The position numbers and the translations under genes were made by a program. From positions 6,200,001-6,264,000 of the forward strand of contig NZ_JARXYJ010000001.1 in assembly GCF_029894425.1 (NCBI RefSeq): a stretch of 64,000 bases of DNA, read 5' to 3'. Each line of letters begins with the position of its first letter. Positions within the stretch are counted from its first letter, which is position 1. This stretch comes from Streptomyces sp. SAI-127 (GTDB lineage Bacteria > Actinomycetota > Actinomycetes > Streptomycetales > Streptomycetaceae). Shown in pieces: positions 34,265-43,287 of this stretch. The notes under the pieces are model-generated. The model was not told the origin of the DNA. It worked only from the letters and a program-made list of their open reading frames with translations, and made no database searches.

Positions 34265-35422
34265 TTGGCCGGATCGGCTGACTTCGACCTGTACCGCCCG
34301 TCCGAGGAGCACGACATGCTCCGGGACGCCATCCGCTCGCTGGCGGAGGCGAAGATCGCGCCCCACGCCGCCGCGGTCGACGAGGAGGCCCGCTTCCCGC
34401 GCGAGGCGCTGGACGCGCTGGTCGCGGGCGACCTGCACGCCGTGCACGTCCCCGAGGAGTACGGCGGCGCGGGCGCCGACGCGCTGGCCACGGTGATCGT
34501 GATCGAGGAGGTCGCGCGCGCCTGCGTGTCCTCCTCCCTCATCCCCGCCGTGAACAAGCTGGGCTCGCTCCCGGTGATCCTCTCCGGCTCCGAGGAGCTG
34601 AAGAAGAAGTACCTCGGCCCGCTCGCCAAGGGCGACGCGATGTTCTCGTACGCCCTCTCCGAGCCGGACGCCGGCTCCGACGCGGCCGGCATGAAGACCA
34701 AGGCGGTCCGCGACGGCGACCACTGGATCCTCAACGGCGTGAAGCGCTGGATCACCAACGCGGGCGAGTCCGAGTACTACACGGTCATGGCGGTCACGGA
34801 CCCGACCAAGCGCTCCAAGGGAATCTCCGCGTTCGTCGTCGAGAAGTCCGACGAGGGCGTCTCCTTCGGCGCCCCGGAGAAGAAGCTCGGCATCAAGGGC
34901 TCCCCGACCCGCGAGGTCTACCTCGACAACGTCCGCATCCCCGCCGACCGCATGATCGGCGACGAGGGCACCGGCTTCGCCACCGCCATGAAGACCCTGG
35001 ACCACACCCGCATCACCATCGCCGCCCAGGCCCTCGGCGTCGCCCAGGGCGCCTTCGACTACGCCAAGGGCTACGTCCAGGAGCGCAAGCAGTTCGGCAA
35101 GGCCATCGCCGACTTCCAGGGCATCCAGTTCATGCTCGCCGACATGGCCATGAAGATCGAGGCGGCCCGCGCCCTGACGTACCAGGCGGCGGCGAAGTCC
35201 GAACGCGGCGACAAGGACCTCACCTTCCAGGGCGCCGCCGCCAAGTGCTTCGCCTCGGACGTGGCGATGGAGGTCACCACGGACGCGGTCCAGCTGCTGG
35301 GCGGGTACGGCTACACCCGGGACTACCCGGTGGAGCGCATGATGCGCGACGCGAAGATCACGCAGATTTATGAAGGCACGAATCAGGTCCAGCGGATCGT
35401 CATGGCGCGCAACCTGCCGTAG
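34265..35422 (+). CDS. Acyl-CoA dehydrogenase
   Basis: A 385-residue FAD enzyme of beta-oxidation or branched-chain degradation, oxidising acyl-CoA to trans-2-enoyl-CoA. It has the FAD and substrate segments FSYALSEPDAGSDAAGM and WITNAG, RKQFGKAIADFQGIQFMLADM, LLGGYGYTRDYPVERMMRDAKI, and the catalytic Glu370 in IYEGTNQVQR, placed as in short- and medium-chain enzymes. The start is TTG 34265, with GGAGCG upstream; no better start codon fits the family N-terminus MAGSADFDLYRPSEEH. Confidence 0.94.
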   Translation: MAGSADFDLYRPSEEHDMLRDAIRSLAEAKIAPHAAAVDEEARFPREALDALVAGDLHAVHVPEEYGGAGADALATVIVIEEVARACVSSSLIPAVNKLGSLPVILSGSEELKKKYLGPLAKGDAMFSYALSEPDAGSDAAGMKTKAVRDGDHWILNGVKRWITNAGESEYYTVMAVTDPTKRSKGISAFVVEKSDEGVSFGAPEKKLGIKGSPTREVYLDNVRIPADRMIGDEGTGFATAMKTLDHTRITIAAQALGVAQGAFDYAKGYVQERKQFGKAIADFQGIQFMLADMAMKIEAARALTYQAAAKSERGDKDLTFQGAAAKCFASDVAMEVTTDAVQLLGGYGYTRDYPVERMMRDAKITQIYEGTNQVQRIVMARNLP

Positions 35423-35444
35423 CCGGTCCGACCGGCGACGACCG

Positions 35445-35473
35445 AGCCCCCGGATGCGTTCCGGGGGCTTTTG
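35445..35473 (+). terminator. Intrinsic terminator of the acyl-CoA dehydrogenase gene
   Basis: AGCCCCCGGA and TCCGGGGGCT form a 10-bp stem with a TGCGT loop, followed by TTTT. This is one of the few textbook terminators in the window. Confidence 0.9.
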
Positions 35474-35600
35474 TCGTACTGCGGCTGGGGTATTTCGGGG
35501 TGGATTGTTCGTGTCCGCCCGATGGCGCCCCGCGAGACAGGGGCGTAGGACGGAAGGGCACGGGGCCCGCCCCGGGTCCCCGCATCCCCCAGGAGGAGCC

Positions 35601-35963
35601 ATGACCCAGGCCGAGAGCATGTCCGCGATGAGCAAGGAGATGCAGGACTGCGTGGCGGCGTGCATGGAATGCCACAGCGTCTGCGAGGAGACCATGAGCT
35701 CCTGCATGCAGATGGGTGGCCAGGCGCAGATGCAGATCATGCGCGCGCTCATCGACTGCGCCGAGATGACCCGCATGTGCGCGGACATGATGATGCGCCG
35801 CTCGCCCCTGTCGGCGGAGATGTGCGCGATGTGCGCCAAGGCGTGCGAGATGTGCGCCGAGGCGTGTATGTCCATGCCGGACGATGCGCAGATGATGCGC
35901 TGCGCGGAGGCGTGTCGTCGCTGCGTGCAGACCTGTCGAGCGATGTCGGGGATGGCGATGTGA
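35601..35963 (+). CDS. Cys-rich four-helix-bundle copper-storage protein (Csp/DUF326 type)
   Basis: A 120-residue protein with 16 cysteines, mostly spaced C-x2-C, C-x3-C or C-x6-C along four predicted helices (Cys 17, 21, 24, 28, 35, 53, 60, 75, 78, 82, 85, 89, 101, 105, 108, 112), and many Met. This pattern is that of Csp proteins, whose helical bundle core is lined with thiolates that bind many Cu(I) ions. There is no signal peptide, so storage would be cytosolic, as in Csp3. AGGAGGAG precedes the ATG. It is near, but not joined to, the cupredoxin-CopCD genes. Confidence 0.92.
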   Translation: MTQAESMSAMSKEMQDCVAACMECHSVCEETMSSCMQMGGQAQMQIMRALIDCAEMTRMCADMMMRRSPLSAEMCAMCAKACEMCAEACMSMPDDAQMMRCAEACRRCVQTCRAMSGMAM

Positions 35964-35980
35964 CGCCTGCCGGCTGACGG

Positions 35981-36012
35981 GATCAAGGGCACCCGCCGGG
36001 GTGCCCTTGATC
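35981..36012 (+). terminator. 14-bp perfect hairpin after the copper-storage gene
   Basis: GATCAAGGGCACCC pairs fully with GGGTGCCCTTGATC around a GCCG tetraloop, 17 bases beyond the stop and before the next gene. Confidence 0.85.
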
Positions 36013-36034
36013 ATCGGGGGGCAGACTTCCGGAC

Positions 36035-36940
36035 ATGACCTCGCACGAGAACGCGACACCGCCCTACACGGATGGACAGGGGCGGCCCGCGGACCGGCTC
36101 TTCCAGCCGCCGCCGCTGCCCCCGGCGACGGACGCCACCGAGGCCTTCGACGCCGCCGAGCGGGACATGTGGCAGGGCCGGACCGAGGCCTACGCCGGGA
36201 GTTTCGCGCGGCTGTGCGCCCACCCGGTGGAGGCCCTGCTCGACGCGGCCGGAGTGGGCGAGGGGACGCGGGTCCTCGATGTCGGTACCGGCACCGGTAC
36301 GGCGGCCGTGGCGGCGCGGGCGCGCGGTGCCCGGGTGAGTGCCGTGGACGCCGATGCCGGGATGGTGGCGGCGGCGCGGGCCCGCGGGCTCGACGCACGC
36401 ACCGGTGTGCTGCCCGAACTCCCTTATCCTGACGGCGAGTTCGATGCTGTGGTAGGCAACTTCGTCCTCAATCACGTCGGCCGCCCCCGCACCGCCCTCG
36501 CCGAACTCCACCGCCTCCTGCGCCCCGGCGGCCGGATCGCCCTCACGACGTGGAGCGCACGGCGCGGCGCGGGACAGGACCTGCTGGGCCGGGCGTGCGA
36601 GGCGGGCGGGGCCGTACCGCCGGCCTACCTCCCGCGGCTGGATCCGGCGGAGGACTGGGCCCGTACGGCGGACGGCCTCGCCGAACTGCTCGGCGGGGCC
36701 GGGTTCATGGAGGCGGAGGCGGCCGAACTCACCTGGGAGCACCGTGCCGGGGTCGAGGAGTGGTGGAGCGCCGCCGTGGGCGGGGTCGCCACGATCGGAC
36801 TGATCGTCACCTCGCAGGGCCCGGAGACCGTCGTACGGATCCGGCGGGAGTACGAGCGTCTGAGCACTGAACACGCGGTGGCGGAAGGGCAGTTGGCCCT
36901 TCCGCACATCGCGTTGCTCGGCTCGGGACGGCGGGCGTAG
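36035..36940 (+). CDS. Class I SAM-dependent methyltransferase
   Basis: A 301-residue protein with a Rossmann-type methyltransferase core: motif I VLDVGTGTGTAAVAA (near 83-97), the acidic SAM contact in VSAVDADAGMV, motif FDAVVGNFVLNHV and LLRPGGRIALTTWS. A proline-rich N-terminus precedes the core. The substrate is unknown; the core is like UbiE/type 11 small-molecule methyltransferases. Its ATG lies 22 bases beyond the preceding hairpin, and its stop is three bases from the stop of the convergent LCP gene. Confidence 0.88.
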   Translation: MTSHENATPPYTDGQGRPADRLFQPPPLPPATDATEAFDAAERDMWQGRTEAYAGSFARLCAHPVEALLDAAGVGEGTRVLDVGTGTGTAAVAARARGARVSAVDADAGMVAAARARGLDARTGVLPELPYPDGEFDAVVGNFVLNHVGRPRTALAELHRLLRPGGRIALTTWSARRGAGQDLLGRACEAGGAVPPAYLPRLDPAEDWARTADGLAELLGGAGFMEAEAAELTWEHRAGVEEWWSAAVGGVATIGLIVTSQGPETVVRIRREYERLSTEHAVAEGQLALPHIALLGSGRRA

Positions 36941-36943
36941 GGC

Positions 36944-38254
36944 TCAGTTGCCCGAGACCGTGACCTTCTCGTCGTTCTTCAGCTCGTCGACCAGGGTCTT
37001 CACCTTGGCCTTGTCCCACAGCAGGTTGCCGCCCGTGGAGCCGGCGATCGGCATGTTCATGGACGTGCCGTCACCGCCGTTGACGCCCTTCATCGCCCAG
37101 AACATCTTGGCCAGGTCGTACAGGCCCATGTCCTTGTCGACGACCAGCGAGTCCAGGCCCGCGCCCATCGTGGGGTAGAGCTTGAACGGGTTCAGGATCG
37201 TGCTCGGGGTGGCGACCTGGTTGGCGAGCGCGTTCAGGAACTTCTGCTGGTTCTTCGTGCGGTCCAGGTCGGAGCCCGCGAGCGCGTACCGGGTGCGGAC
37301 GAAGGCGAGGGCCTGGTCGCCGTTCAGGGTCTGCTTGCCCGCGCTGAAGTCGGCACCGGACTTGGTGTCCTTCATGCCGCCCTTCGGGATGTCGATCTCG
37401 ACCCCGCCGACCGCGTCCACGATGTTCGCGAAGCCGGCGAAGCCGATCTCGACGTAGTGGTCGATCTTCAGGCCGGTGTTGAACTCGACCGTGCGCACCA
37501 GCAGTTCGGGACCGTCCTCGGCGTAGGCGGCGTTCAGCTTCACGTGCCGGCCCGTGCCCTTGTAGGTCTTGCCGGACTCGGAGCCCACGAAGGTCGGGAT
37601 CTCCACGTCCGAGTCACGCGGCAGCGAGATCAGCGTGTCGCCGTTGCTGCCGGTGTGCAGGATCATCATCGAGTCGGTGCGCTTGCCCGCGGCGGAGCCG
37701 GTGTGCAGCTGCTTCTTCTGCTCCGAGGAGAGCCCGGCGCGGCTGTCGGAGCCGACGATGAGGTAGTTGGTGCCGTCGCCCTGCTCCGGCCGGTCGATGA
37801 CCTTGGACAGGTCGACCTCGCGGTTGAGCTTGGAGTCGGCCCAGAAGTAGGTGGAGACGGTCGTCACGATCAGCCCGGTGATCACGACGATCGCGGTCCA
37901 CTTGATCCGCTTGCGCCAGTTCGGCGCGGGCCGCGGACCACGGCCGCCGCCCGGATCGCCGGGCCCGCCCTGGCCACCGCCGCCGCCGTAGACCTGGCCC
38001 GTGTTGTAGCCGCTGTCGTACGCGTCGTAGCCACCGCCGTGGCCCTGGCCGTTGACGTACGACGGCTGCTGGGGCACGCCGTTGCCGTACGGCGGCGCGG
38101 ACGGGCCCTGACGGCCGTACGCGCCCTGCCCGGGCGCCCCCTGATCGCGGCGGACCTGCCGCATCACGCGGGCGCTCTCGGGCTGTGCGCTCGCGCTGCC
38201 GCGTCCGTACCGGTCGCGGTTGTCGCCGGACCATCCCTCGGGCCAATCGTTCAT
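36944..38254 (-). CDS. LCP (LytR-CpsA-Psr) family protein without LytR_C domain
   Basis: A 436-residue protein with a Gly/Tyr/Pro-rich cytosolic lead, one membrane helix (near 118-136) and an extracellular LCP domain. Key LCP stretches are YLIVGSDSRAG, RTDSMMILH, LISLPRDSDVEIP, KLNAAYAEDGPELLVRTVE, IDHYVEIGFAGFANIVDAVGGV and ALAFVRTRYALAGSDLDR. LCP proteins join lipid-linked polymers such as teichoic acids or glycans to peptidoglycan. It is the first of seven LCP genes in 13 kb and the only one of them lying directly beside the thioesterase gene on its upstream side. Confidence 0.93.
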   Translation of the reverse strand: MNDWPEGWSGDNRDRYGRGSASAQPESARVMRQVRRDQGAPGQGAYGRQGPSAPPYGNGVPQQPSYVNGQGHGGGYDAYDSGYNTGQVYGGGGGQGGPGDPGGGRGPRPAPNWRKRIKWTAIVVITGLIVTTVSTYFWADSKLNREVDLSKVIDRPEQGDGTNYLIVGSDSRAGLSSEQKKQLHTGSAAGKRTDSMMILHTGSNGDTLISLPRDSDVEIPTFVGSESGKTYKGTGRHVKLNAAYAEDGPELLVRTVEFNTGLKIDHYVEIGFAGFANIVDAVGGVEIDIPKGGMKDTKSGADFSAGKQTLNGDQALAFVRTRYALAGSDLDRTKNQQKFLNALANQVATPSTILNPFKLYPTMGAGLDSLVVDKDMGLYDLAKMFWAMKGVNGGDGTSMNMPIAGSTGGNLLWDKAKVKTLVDELKNDEKVTVSGN

Positions 38255-38373
38255 GGGGCCCAGTGTGCAGGTACCGGCTGTGCCCTATACAAGGGTCGTC
38301 GGAAAATCAGGGCACCGCTGTTGCCAAGCTGACACAAATTCCGCGATTGTCATCACGGCATAAGGTGGAGGCC

Positions 38374-38931
38374 ATGACAGACCAGGCCACCCTCACGCAA
38401 CCGGGCACTCCGGAGATCCCGGGCAAGCCCACCTCGGCGTCCCGCACCACGCTGAGCCACATCATGACGCAGGCCGACACCAACCTCCTCGGTACCGTGC
38501 ACGGCGGCGTGATCATGAAGCTGGTGGACGACGCGGCGGGCGCGGTGGCCGGGCGGCACAGCGGCGGGCCCGCGGTCACCGCCTCCATGGACGAGATGGC
38601 GTTCCTCGAGCCGGTCCGGGTGGGTGACCTCGTCCATGTGAAGGCCCAGGTCAACTGGACCGGCCGCACCTCGATGGAGGTCGGTGTGCGGGTCCTCGCC
38701 GAGCGCTGGAACGAGTCCACGCCCGCCACCCAGGTCGGCTCCGCCTATCTCGTCTTCGCGGCCGTGGACGCCGACGGCAAGCCCCGCCGGGTCCCGCCGG
38801 TGCTCCCGGAGACGGAGAGGGACGAGCGCCGCTACCAGGAGGCCCAGATCCGCCGCACGCACCGCCTCGCGCGACGCCGGGCGATCATGGAGCTGCGGGA
38901 GAAGCGGGCGGCGGAGGGTTTCGAGGACTGA
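38374..38931 (+). CDS. Acyl-CoA thioesterase (hotdog fold)
   Basis: A 185-residue protein with a single hotdog domain: TQADTNLLGTVHGGVIMKLVDDAAG has the conserved Asn/His/Gly-Gly pattern of YciA/BFIT-type enzymes and FLEPVRVGDLVHVKAQVNWTGRTSMEVGV completes the fold. The Arg-rich C-terminus (RRTHRLARRRAIMELREKR) is typical of the actinobacterial branch. It hydrolyses acyl-CoA to free acid and CoA. ATG 38374 follows AAGGTGGAGG. Confidence 0.92.
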   Translation: MTDQATLTQPGTPEIPGKPTSASRTTLSHIMTQADTNLLGTVHGGVIMKLVDDAAGAVAGRHSGGPAVTASMDEMAFLEPVRVGDLVHVKAQVNWTGRTSMEVGVRVLAERWNESTPATQVGSAYLVFAAVDADGKPRRVPPVLPETERDERRYQEAQIRRTHRLARRRAIMELREKRAAEGFED

Positions 38932-38965
38932 GCCCGTGTGAGAGAGGTCACGGCCGGCGCTCCGC

Positions 38966-40426
38966 CTACACGCACCCCACCTCGTCTCCCGTGACCACCC
39001 CGAACTCACCCTGGAGCTCGTCCTCGGCCCGTACCTTGCGCACCCGCTCGAAGTCCGCGCCCGCGATCACCTTCAGCACCGCCCCCTGACCCTTGACCGC
39101 CCGCAGCTCGCTGCCGGGCAGGGCCGCCGCCAGGGAGCGGGCGGAGCGGTCCCAGCGGGGGTCGTAGGCGACGACCGTGCGCTTCAGCGTGCGGTCGGCC
39201 GCGTTCACCGGGAACCCCGTCGTACGGAACCCCGTCGCCGCCAGCGCCGCGTCCACGCGCTTGCCGAGTCCGCCCGCCGCCGTGCCGTTCTCGACCTGGA
39301 CGCGGATCTGCTGCGGGGCCACCGGGACCAGCAGCGCCTTGTTCTTCGGCTTGTACGCGGCCAGCGGCTGGTCCTCACGCAGGGACTTGAAGAGCCGCGA
39401 CGACTTCACCGGGTCCCACTTCAAGGTCGACCCCACGCCCTTGACGACGTATCCCATCTCTTCGATCGGCACGGTCGTGAACTCCGAGGAGGAGGGGGAG
39501 AAGTTCCGCATCGCCCGGCCCAGACCGAGCAGTTCGTCCGTGCCGAAGCCCTTGTCGGCGCGTACGGAGCCGAGGACGGCCCGGGTCACGTCGCGGAACC
39601 TGATCGGGTTCAGGAGGATGCCGGACGAGGTCGCCCGGTCGATCAGCGCCGCGAGGAAGCGTTGCTGCCGCTTCATCCGGCCGAGGTCGGAGGAGCCGTC
39701 GGCGTGCCGGGAGCGGACGTACTGCAGTGCCTGCCCGCCCATCAGCCGGTGCCGGCCGGCCGCGAGGTCGAGGCCGGTGTACGCGTCCTTGAGCGGGTCG
39801 GCGTTGCAGATGTCGACGCCGCCGAGCACGTCCACCGTCTTCATGAAGCTGGTGAAGTCGACCTCCAGATAGTGGTCGATCTTCACGTGGGTCATGTTCT
39901 CGACGGTCCGGACCGTCAGCTGGGGCCCGCCTTCCGCGTAAGCCGCGTTGATCTTGATGGGGTGCCTGTGGTGGCGTTCCCCCGTGGTCACGTCGACGTG
40001 ATCGGGCGTCATCGCGTACGAGTCGCGCGGCAGGCTCACCACGCTCGCGCGCTCCCGGTCCTCCGAGATGTGCACGATCATGATCGTGTCGGTGCAGTGA
40101 CAGGGCGCGCCGCCCAAGCGGTACTTCAGCCGCTCGACCTCGGAGATCTTGTCGCGGCCGTCGGTGCCGACCAGCAGCACGTTCATGCCGTCTCCGGCGC
40201 GCGGCCGGTTCTTCATGTCCTTGAAGGGGTCCACGCGCGCGATGTCCGCGTCGAGGCTGGTGACGACCGCGTGCCCGATCCCGGCGGAGGCGAGCACGAC
40301 GACGGACAGCGTGGTCGCCGCCCGCATGCCCCAGCGGGGCCGCTTGCGTCGCACGGGGGGCCGGGAGGGCCGGCGCTGCGGGGGGCGAGGGCGGGCGGCG
40401 GAGGGGCGGGGCGGCGTGGTGGGCAT
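38966..40426 (-). CDS. LCP family protein with C-terminal LytR_C domain
   Basis: A 486-residue protein: Pro/Arg-rich cytosolic lead, membrane helix (AATTLSVVVLASAGIGHAVV), LCP domain with MNVLLVGTDGRD, CTDTIMIVHISEDR, VVSLPRDSYAM, IKINAAYAEGGPQLTVRTVE and GSSDLGRMKRQQRFL, then a LytR_C domain (IRVQVENGTAAGGLGKRVDAAL). The LCP core has a Cys-His-Cys stretch (APCHCTDT) that its neighbours lack. ATG 40426 is preferred over the longer frame because GGAGG lies upstream. Confidence 0.92.
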   Translation of the reverse strand: MPTTPPRPSAARPRPPQRRPSRPPVRRKRPRWGMRAATTLSVVVLASAGIGHAVVTSLDADIARVDPFKDMKNRPRAGDGMNVLLVGTDGRDKISEVERLKYRLGGAPCHCTDTIMIVHISEDRERASVVSLPRDSYAMTPDHVDVTTGERHHRHPIKINAAYAEGGPQLTVRTVENMTHVKIDHYLEVDFTSFMKTVDVLGGVDICNADPLKDAYTGLDLAAGRHRLMGGQALQYVRSRHADGSSDLGRMKRQQRFLAALIDRATSSGILLNPIRFRDVTRAVLGSVRADKGFGTDELLGLGRAMRNFSPSSSEFTTVPIEEMGYVVKGVGSTLKWDPVKSSRLFKSLREDQPLAAYKPKNKALLVPVAPQQIRVQVENGTAAGGLGKRVDAALAATGFRTTGFPVNAADRTLKRTVVAYDPRWDRSARSLAAALPGSELRAVKGQGAVLKVIAGADFERVRKVRAEDELQGEFGVVTGDEVGCV

Positions 40427-40557
40427 GGGGGGACACCTCCGCGAGGGCAGCCGAACGAGGGATCGTGAGCACCGTAGGCCCATACGATCTGCGACGACCG
40501 GCACCGCCCCGGGCGGGGCGCGGCGGTGTCCCCCGTTCGCGGTAACGTGAGCCCCCT

Positions 40558-41586
40558 ATGAACGCCAAGCCCGACGTGCAGCTCCCCGCCGTATCTGTGA
40601 TCATGCCCGTCCTCGACGAGGAGCGGCATCTGCGCGGAGCCGTCCAAGCGATCCTCGCGCAGGAGTACGCCGGCGAGATGGAGGTCGTGATCGCCCTCGG
40701 TCCGTCCACGGACCGCACGGACGAGATCGCGGCCCAGCTCGTGGCAGAGGACTCCCGCGTCCACACCGTCCCGAACCCCACCGGCCGCACCCCCGCCGCC
40801 CTCAACGCCGCGATCAAGGCCTCCCGCCACCCGATCGTCGTCCGCGTCGACGGGCACGGCATGCTCTCGCCGAACTACATCGCGACCGCTGTACGGCTCC
40901 TGGAGGAGACCGGCGCGCAGAACGTCGGCGGCATCATGCACGCCGAGGGCGAGAACGACTGGGAGCGCGCGGTCGCCGCCGCGATGACCTCGAAGATAGG
41001 TGTGGGCAACGCCGCCTTCCACACCGGTGGCGAGGCGCAGGCGGCCGAGACCGTCTATCTCGGTGTCTTCCGGCGCGAGGCGCTGGAGCAACAGGGCGGC
41101 TACAACGAGGAGTTCATCCGCGCCCAGGACTGGGAGCTCAACTTCCGGATCCGTGAGGCGGGCGGGCTGATCTGGTTCTCGCCGGAGCTCAGGGTGTCGT
41201 ACCGCCCGAGGCCGAGCGTGAAGGCCCTCGCCAAGCAGTACAAGGACTACGGCCGCTGGCGGCACGTCGTCGCCCGCTACCACGAGGGCTCCATCAACCT
41301 GCGCTACCTCGCCCCGCCGACGGCGGTGTGCGCGATCGCGGCCGGGATCGTGGTCGGTGCCGCGCTGACCCCGCTCGGTTTCGTCGTCCCCGGCGGCTAC
41401 CTCGCGGCGATCGTCCTCGGCTCGCTGCCCGCGGGCAAGGGGCTCCCCCTGAAGGCACGGCTCCAGATCCCTGTGGCGCTCGCCACCATGCACATGTGCT
41501 GGGGCTACGGCTTCCTGACCAGCCCGCGCTCGCTGGCCAGGCGGGTCATCGCCTCGCGGCGGCCCGCGGTGCCGAACAAGGTGTGA
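40558..41586 (+). CDS. Family 2 glycosyltransferase with C-terminal membrane helices
   Basis: A 342-residue GT-A fold enzyme: VSVIMPVLDEERHLRGAV is the nucleotide-sugar entry motif, RVDGHGMLSPNYI replaces the usual DXD metal site, and RAQDWELNFRIREAGG is the acceptor/catalytic ED motif. Two or three hydrophobic helices follow (from about 255), so it works at the membrane. It lies convergent to, and seven bases from, an LCP gene, fitting a role in making a glycan that LCP proteins later attach. Sugar and acceptor are unknown. Confidence 0.9.
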   Translation: MNAKPDVQLPAVSVIMPVLDEERHLRGAVQAILAQEYAGEMEVVIALGPSTDRTDEIAAQLVAEDSRVHTVPNPTGRTPAALNAAIKASRHPIVVRVDGHGMLSPNYIATAVRLLEETGAQNVGGIMHAEGENDWERAVAAAMTSKIGVGNAAFHTGGEAQAAETVYLGVFRREALEQQGGYNEEFIRAQDWELNFRIREAGGLIWFSPELRVSYRPRPSVKALAKQYKDYGRWRHVVARYHEGSINLRYLAPPTAVCAIAAGIVVGAALTPLGFVVPGGYLAAIVLGSLPAGKGLPLKARLQIPVALATMHMCWGYGFLTSPRSLARRVIASRRPAVPNKV

Positions 41587-41592
41587 GTCGCA

Positions 41593-43152
41593 TCACCAGG
41601 TGAACCCCGGGTTGACGTGCATGCAGGCCGAGTCGTCCGCCCCGTTGAGGGCCTCAGCCGTCTTCGGGGTGGTGTTGTCCTCCTTGGCAGCCTTGTACGT
41701 CGTACCCTCGCGCCAGTCCGCTCCCACGACGAGCGTGACCCCGGAGACATCGGTCGACTTCTTCACCGAACTCATCGGAATGCCCAGGGACTTGGCGACC
41801 GCCTGGGCGTCGCCCTCCAACTCGGCGCTCGGGTAGCGCACGAGCGTCGTCGCCTCGCTCAGGGACCCCGTCCGGTCGGAGACCGCCTTGTCGTAGCCCT
41901 TCTCCACCAGCAGCCCGGCCACCGTGCTCGCGCGGCCGCCCGCCGCGGCCAGGGTGTCGGTGCGGGTGCCGTTCTGGACCAGGACCCCGATCTCGTCCTT
42001 CGCGGCGGCCGGGTCGCCGGAGGCCGCATCGGCCTTCTCGGCGGTCGCCTTCTTCGCGTCCTTGCCGTCCAGCGCGATGTCCTCGCGCACCAGCCGGAAG
42101 AGCTGCTCGGCGTCCTCGGTGGGCTCCACCCGGGCGCCCACGTACCGGTTGGGCATCGTGGTCATGGTGATGCGCTTCGGCTCGACCTTCCGCAGCTCGT
42201 TGCTGAGGTCGTAGAGCTTCTTCACGGTGCCGAGCCCGGAGTCGACCGTGATCGCCCTCGTGGCCTGCTCGGCGAGCCTGCGCAGCTTGTTCGGGCTGCT
42301 CAGGGTGGCGTTGGCGCGCAGCTCGCGGACCATCGAGTTCATGTACATGTGCTGGGCCTTGGCGCGGGCCAGGTCGCTGCCGTCCTCGAAGCCGTAGCGG
42401 GTGCGCAGCCACTGCAGGGCCTGCTCGCCCTTGATGGAGGTGGTGCCCTTCTCCAGCTTCAGGCCGGAGCCGTGCCCCTGGCTGTCCCGCGAGTGGATGT
42501 TGGCGTCCACGCAGACCGGGACGCCGCCGATGGCGTCGGCCATGGACACCACGCCCGAGAAGTCGACCATCATGAAGTGGTCGATGTGGATACCGGTGAG
42601 CTCCTGCCAGGTGGCCACCGTGCAGCCCGGGCCGCCGTGGCCGAGGCTCTGGTTGGTCATCGTCCGGCCGTTGCTCGCCTCGTACACCTTGCCGTCGTCC
42701 GGATCCGTGCACTTGGGGATCTTCACGAGGGTGTCGCGCGGCATGCTGACGACCGAGAGGTTGCTGCGGTCGGCGGACAGGTGCAGCAGCATCTGCACGT
42801 CCGCGAGCGGAGTGGAGCCGAACGTCTCCTTGGCGCCGCCCAGCTTCTGGTTCTCCTCGTTGTCCCGCGCGTCGGAACCGATGATCAGGATGTTCAGCGG
42901 GGTCTGGCCCGCCGCGTTCGGTGTCGGCTCGGCGACCTTGTTGTCGCCCAGGTTCAGGTCGTCCTGCTCGATGTTGGAGTTCAGGTGCCGGTAGTAGAGG
43001 TAGCCGGTCCCGGCCACCGCGAGTATCAGCACCGCGAGCGTCGTCGCGGACCATCGGAGCATCCGGTGCTTGCGCGGCGCCCTCCGGCTGCCGTGCCCGG
43101 ACTCCGCCTCGGTCCCCGGCGCGACTTCCTGCACGCTGTATTGCGTTGTCAA
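41593..43152 (-). CDS. LCP-LytR_C protein, copy A of a duplicated gene pair
   Basis: A 519-residue protein with a short basic lead (RRAPRKHRMLRW), one membrane helix (ATTLAVLILAVAGTGYLYY), an LCP domain (NILIIGSDARDNEE, DVQMLLHLSADRSNLSVVSMPRDTLV, IDHFMMVDFSGVVSMADAIGGVPVC, WLRTRYGFEDGSDLARAKAQHMYM) and a LytR_C domain (GVLVQNGTRTDTLAAAGGRA onward). The protein ends in CMHVNPGFTW. Its closest relative is the LCP gene two positions upstream. The likely start is TTG 43152 after GGAGGA; an in-frame GTG 24 bases upstream is possible. Confidence 0.92.
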   Translation of the reverse strand: MTTQYSVQEVAPGTEAESGHGSRRAPRKHRMLRWSATTLAVLILAVAGTGYLYYRHLNSNIEQDDLNLGDNKVAEPTPNAAGQTPLNILIIGSDARDNEENQKLGGAKETFGSTPLADVQMLLHLSADRSNLSVVSMPRDTLVKIPKCTDPDDGKVYEASNGRTMTNQSLGHGGPGCTVATWQELTGIHIDHFMMVDFSGVVSMADAIGGVPVCVDANIHSRDSQGHGSGLKLEKGTTSIKGEQALQWLRTRYGFEDGSDLARAKAQHMYMNSMVRELRANATLSSPNKLRRLAEQATRAITVDSGLGTVKKLYDLSNELRKVEPKRITMTTMPNRYVGARVEPTEDAEQLFRLVREDIALDGKDAKKATAEKADAASGDPAAAKDEIGVLVQNGTRTDTLAAAGGRASTVAGLLVEKGYDKAVSDRTGSLSEATTLVRYPSAELEGDAQAVAKSLGIPMSSVKKSTDVSGVTLVVGADWREGTTYKAAKEDNTTPKTAEALNGADDSACMHVNPGFTW

Positions 43153-43287
43153 CGTTTCCGTCCTCCCCACCCACCCCACCGGACCCGCACGCCATGCGAC
43201 GGGCCCGCCGCACGTCTTAGACATACGACGGGCCCGTGAGGTTGCCCTACGAAGCTGTGTGAGACCTGGGTCCTGCCCCGGGGGACC

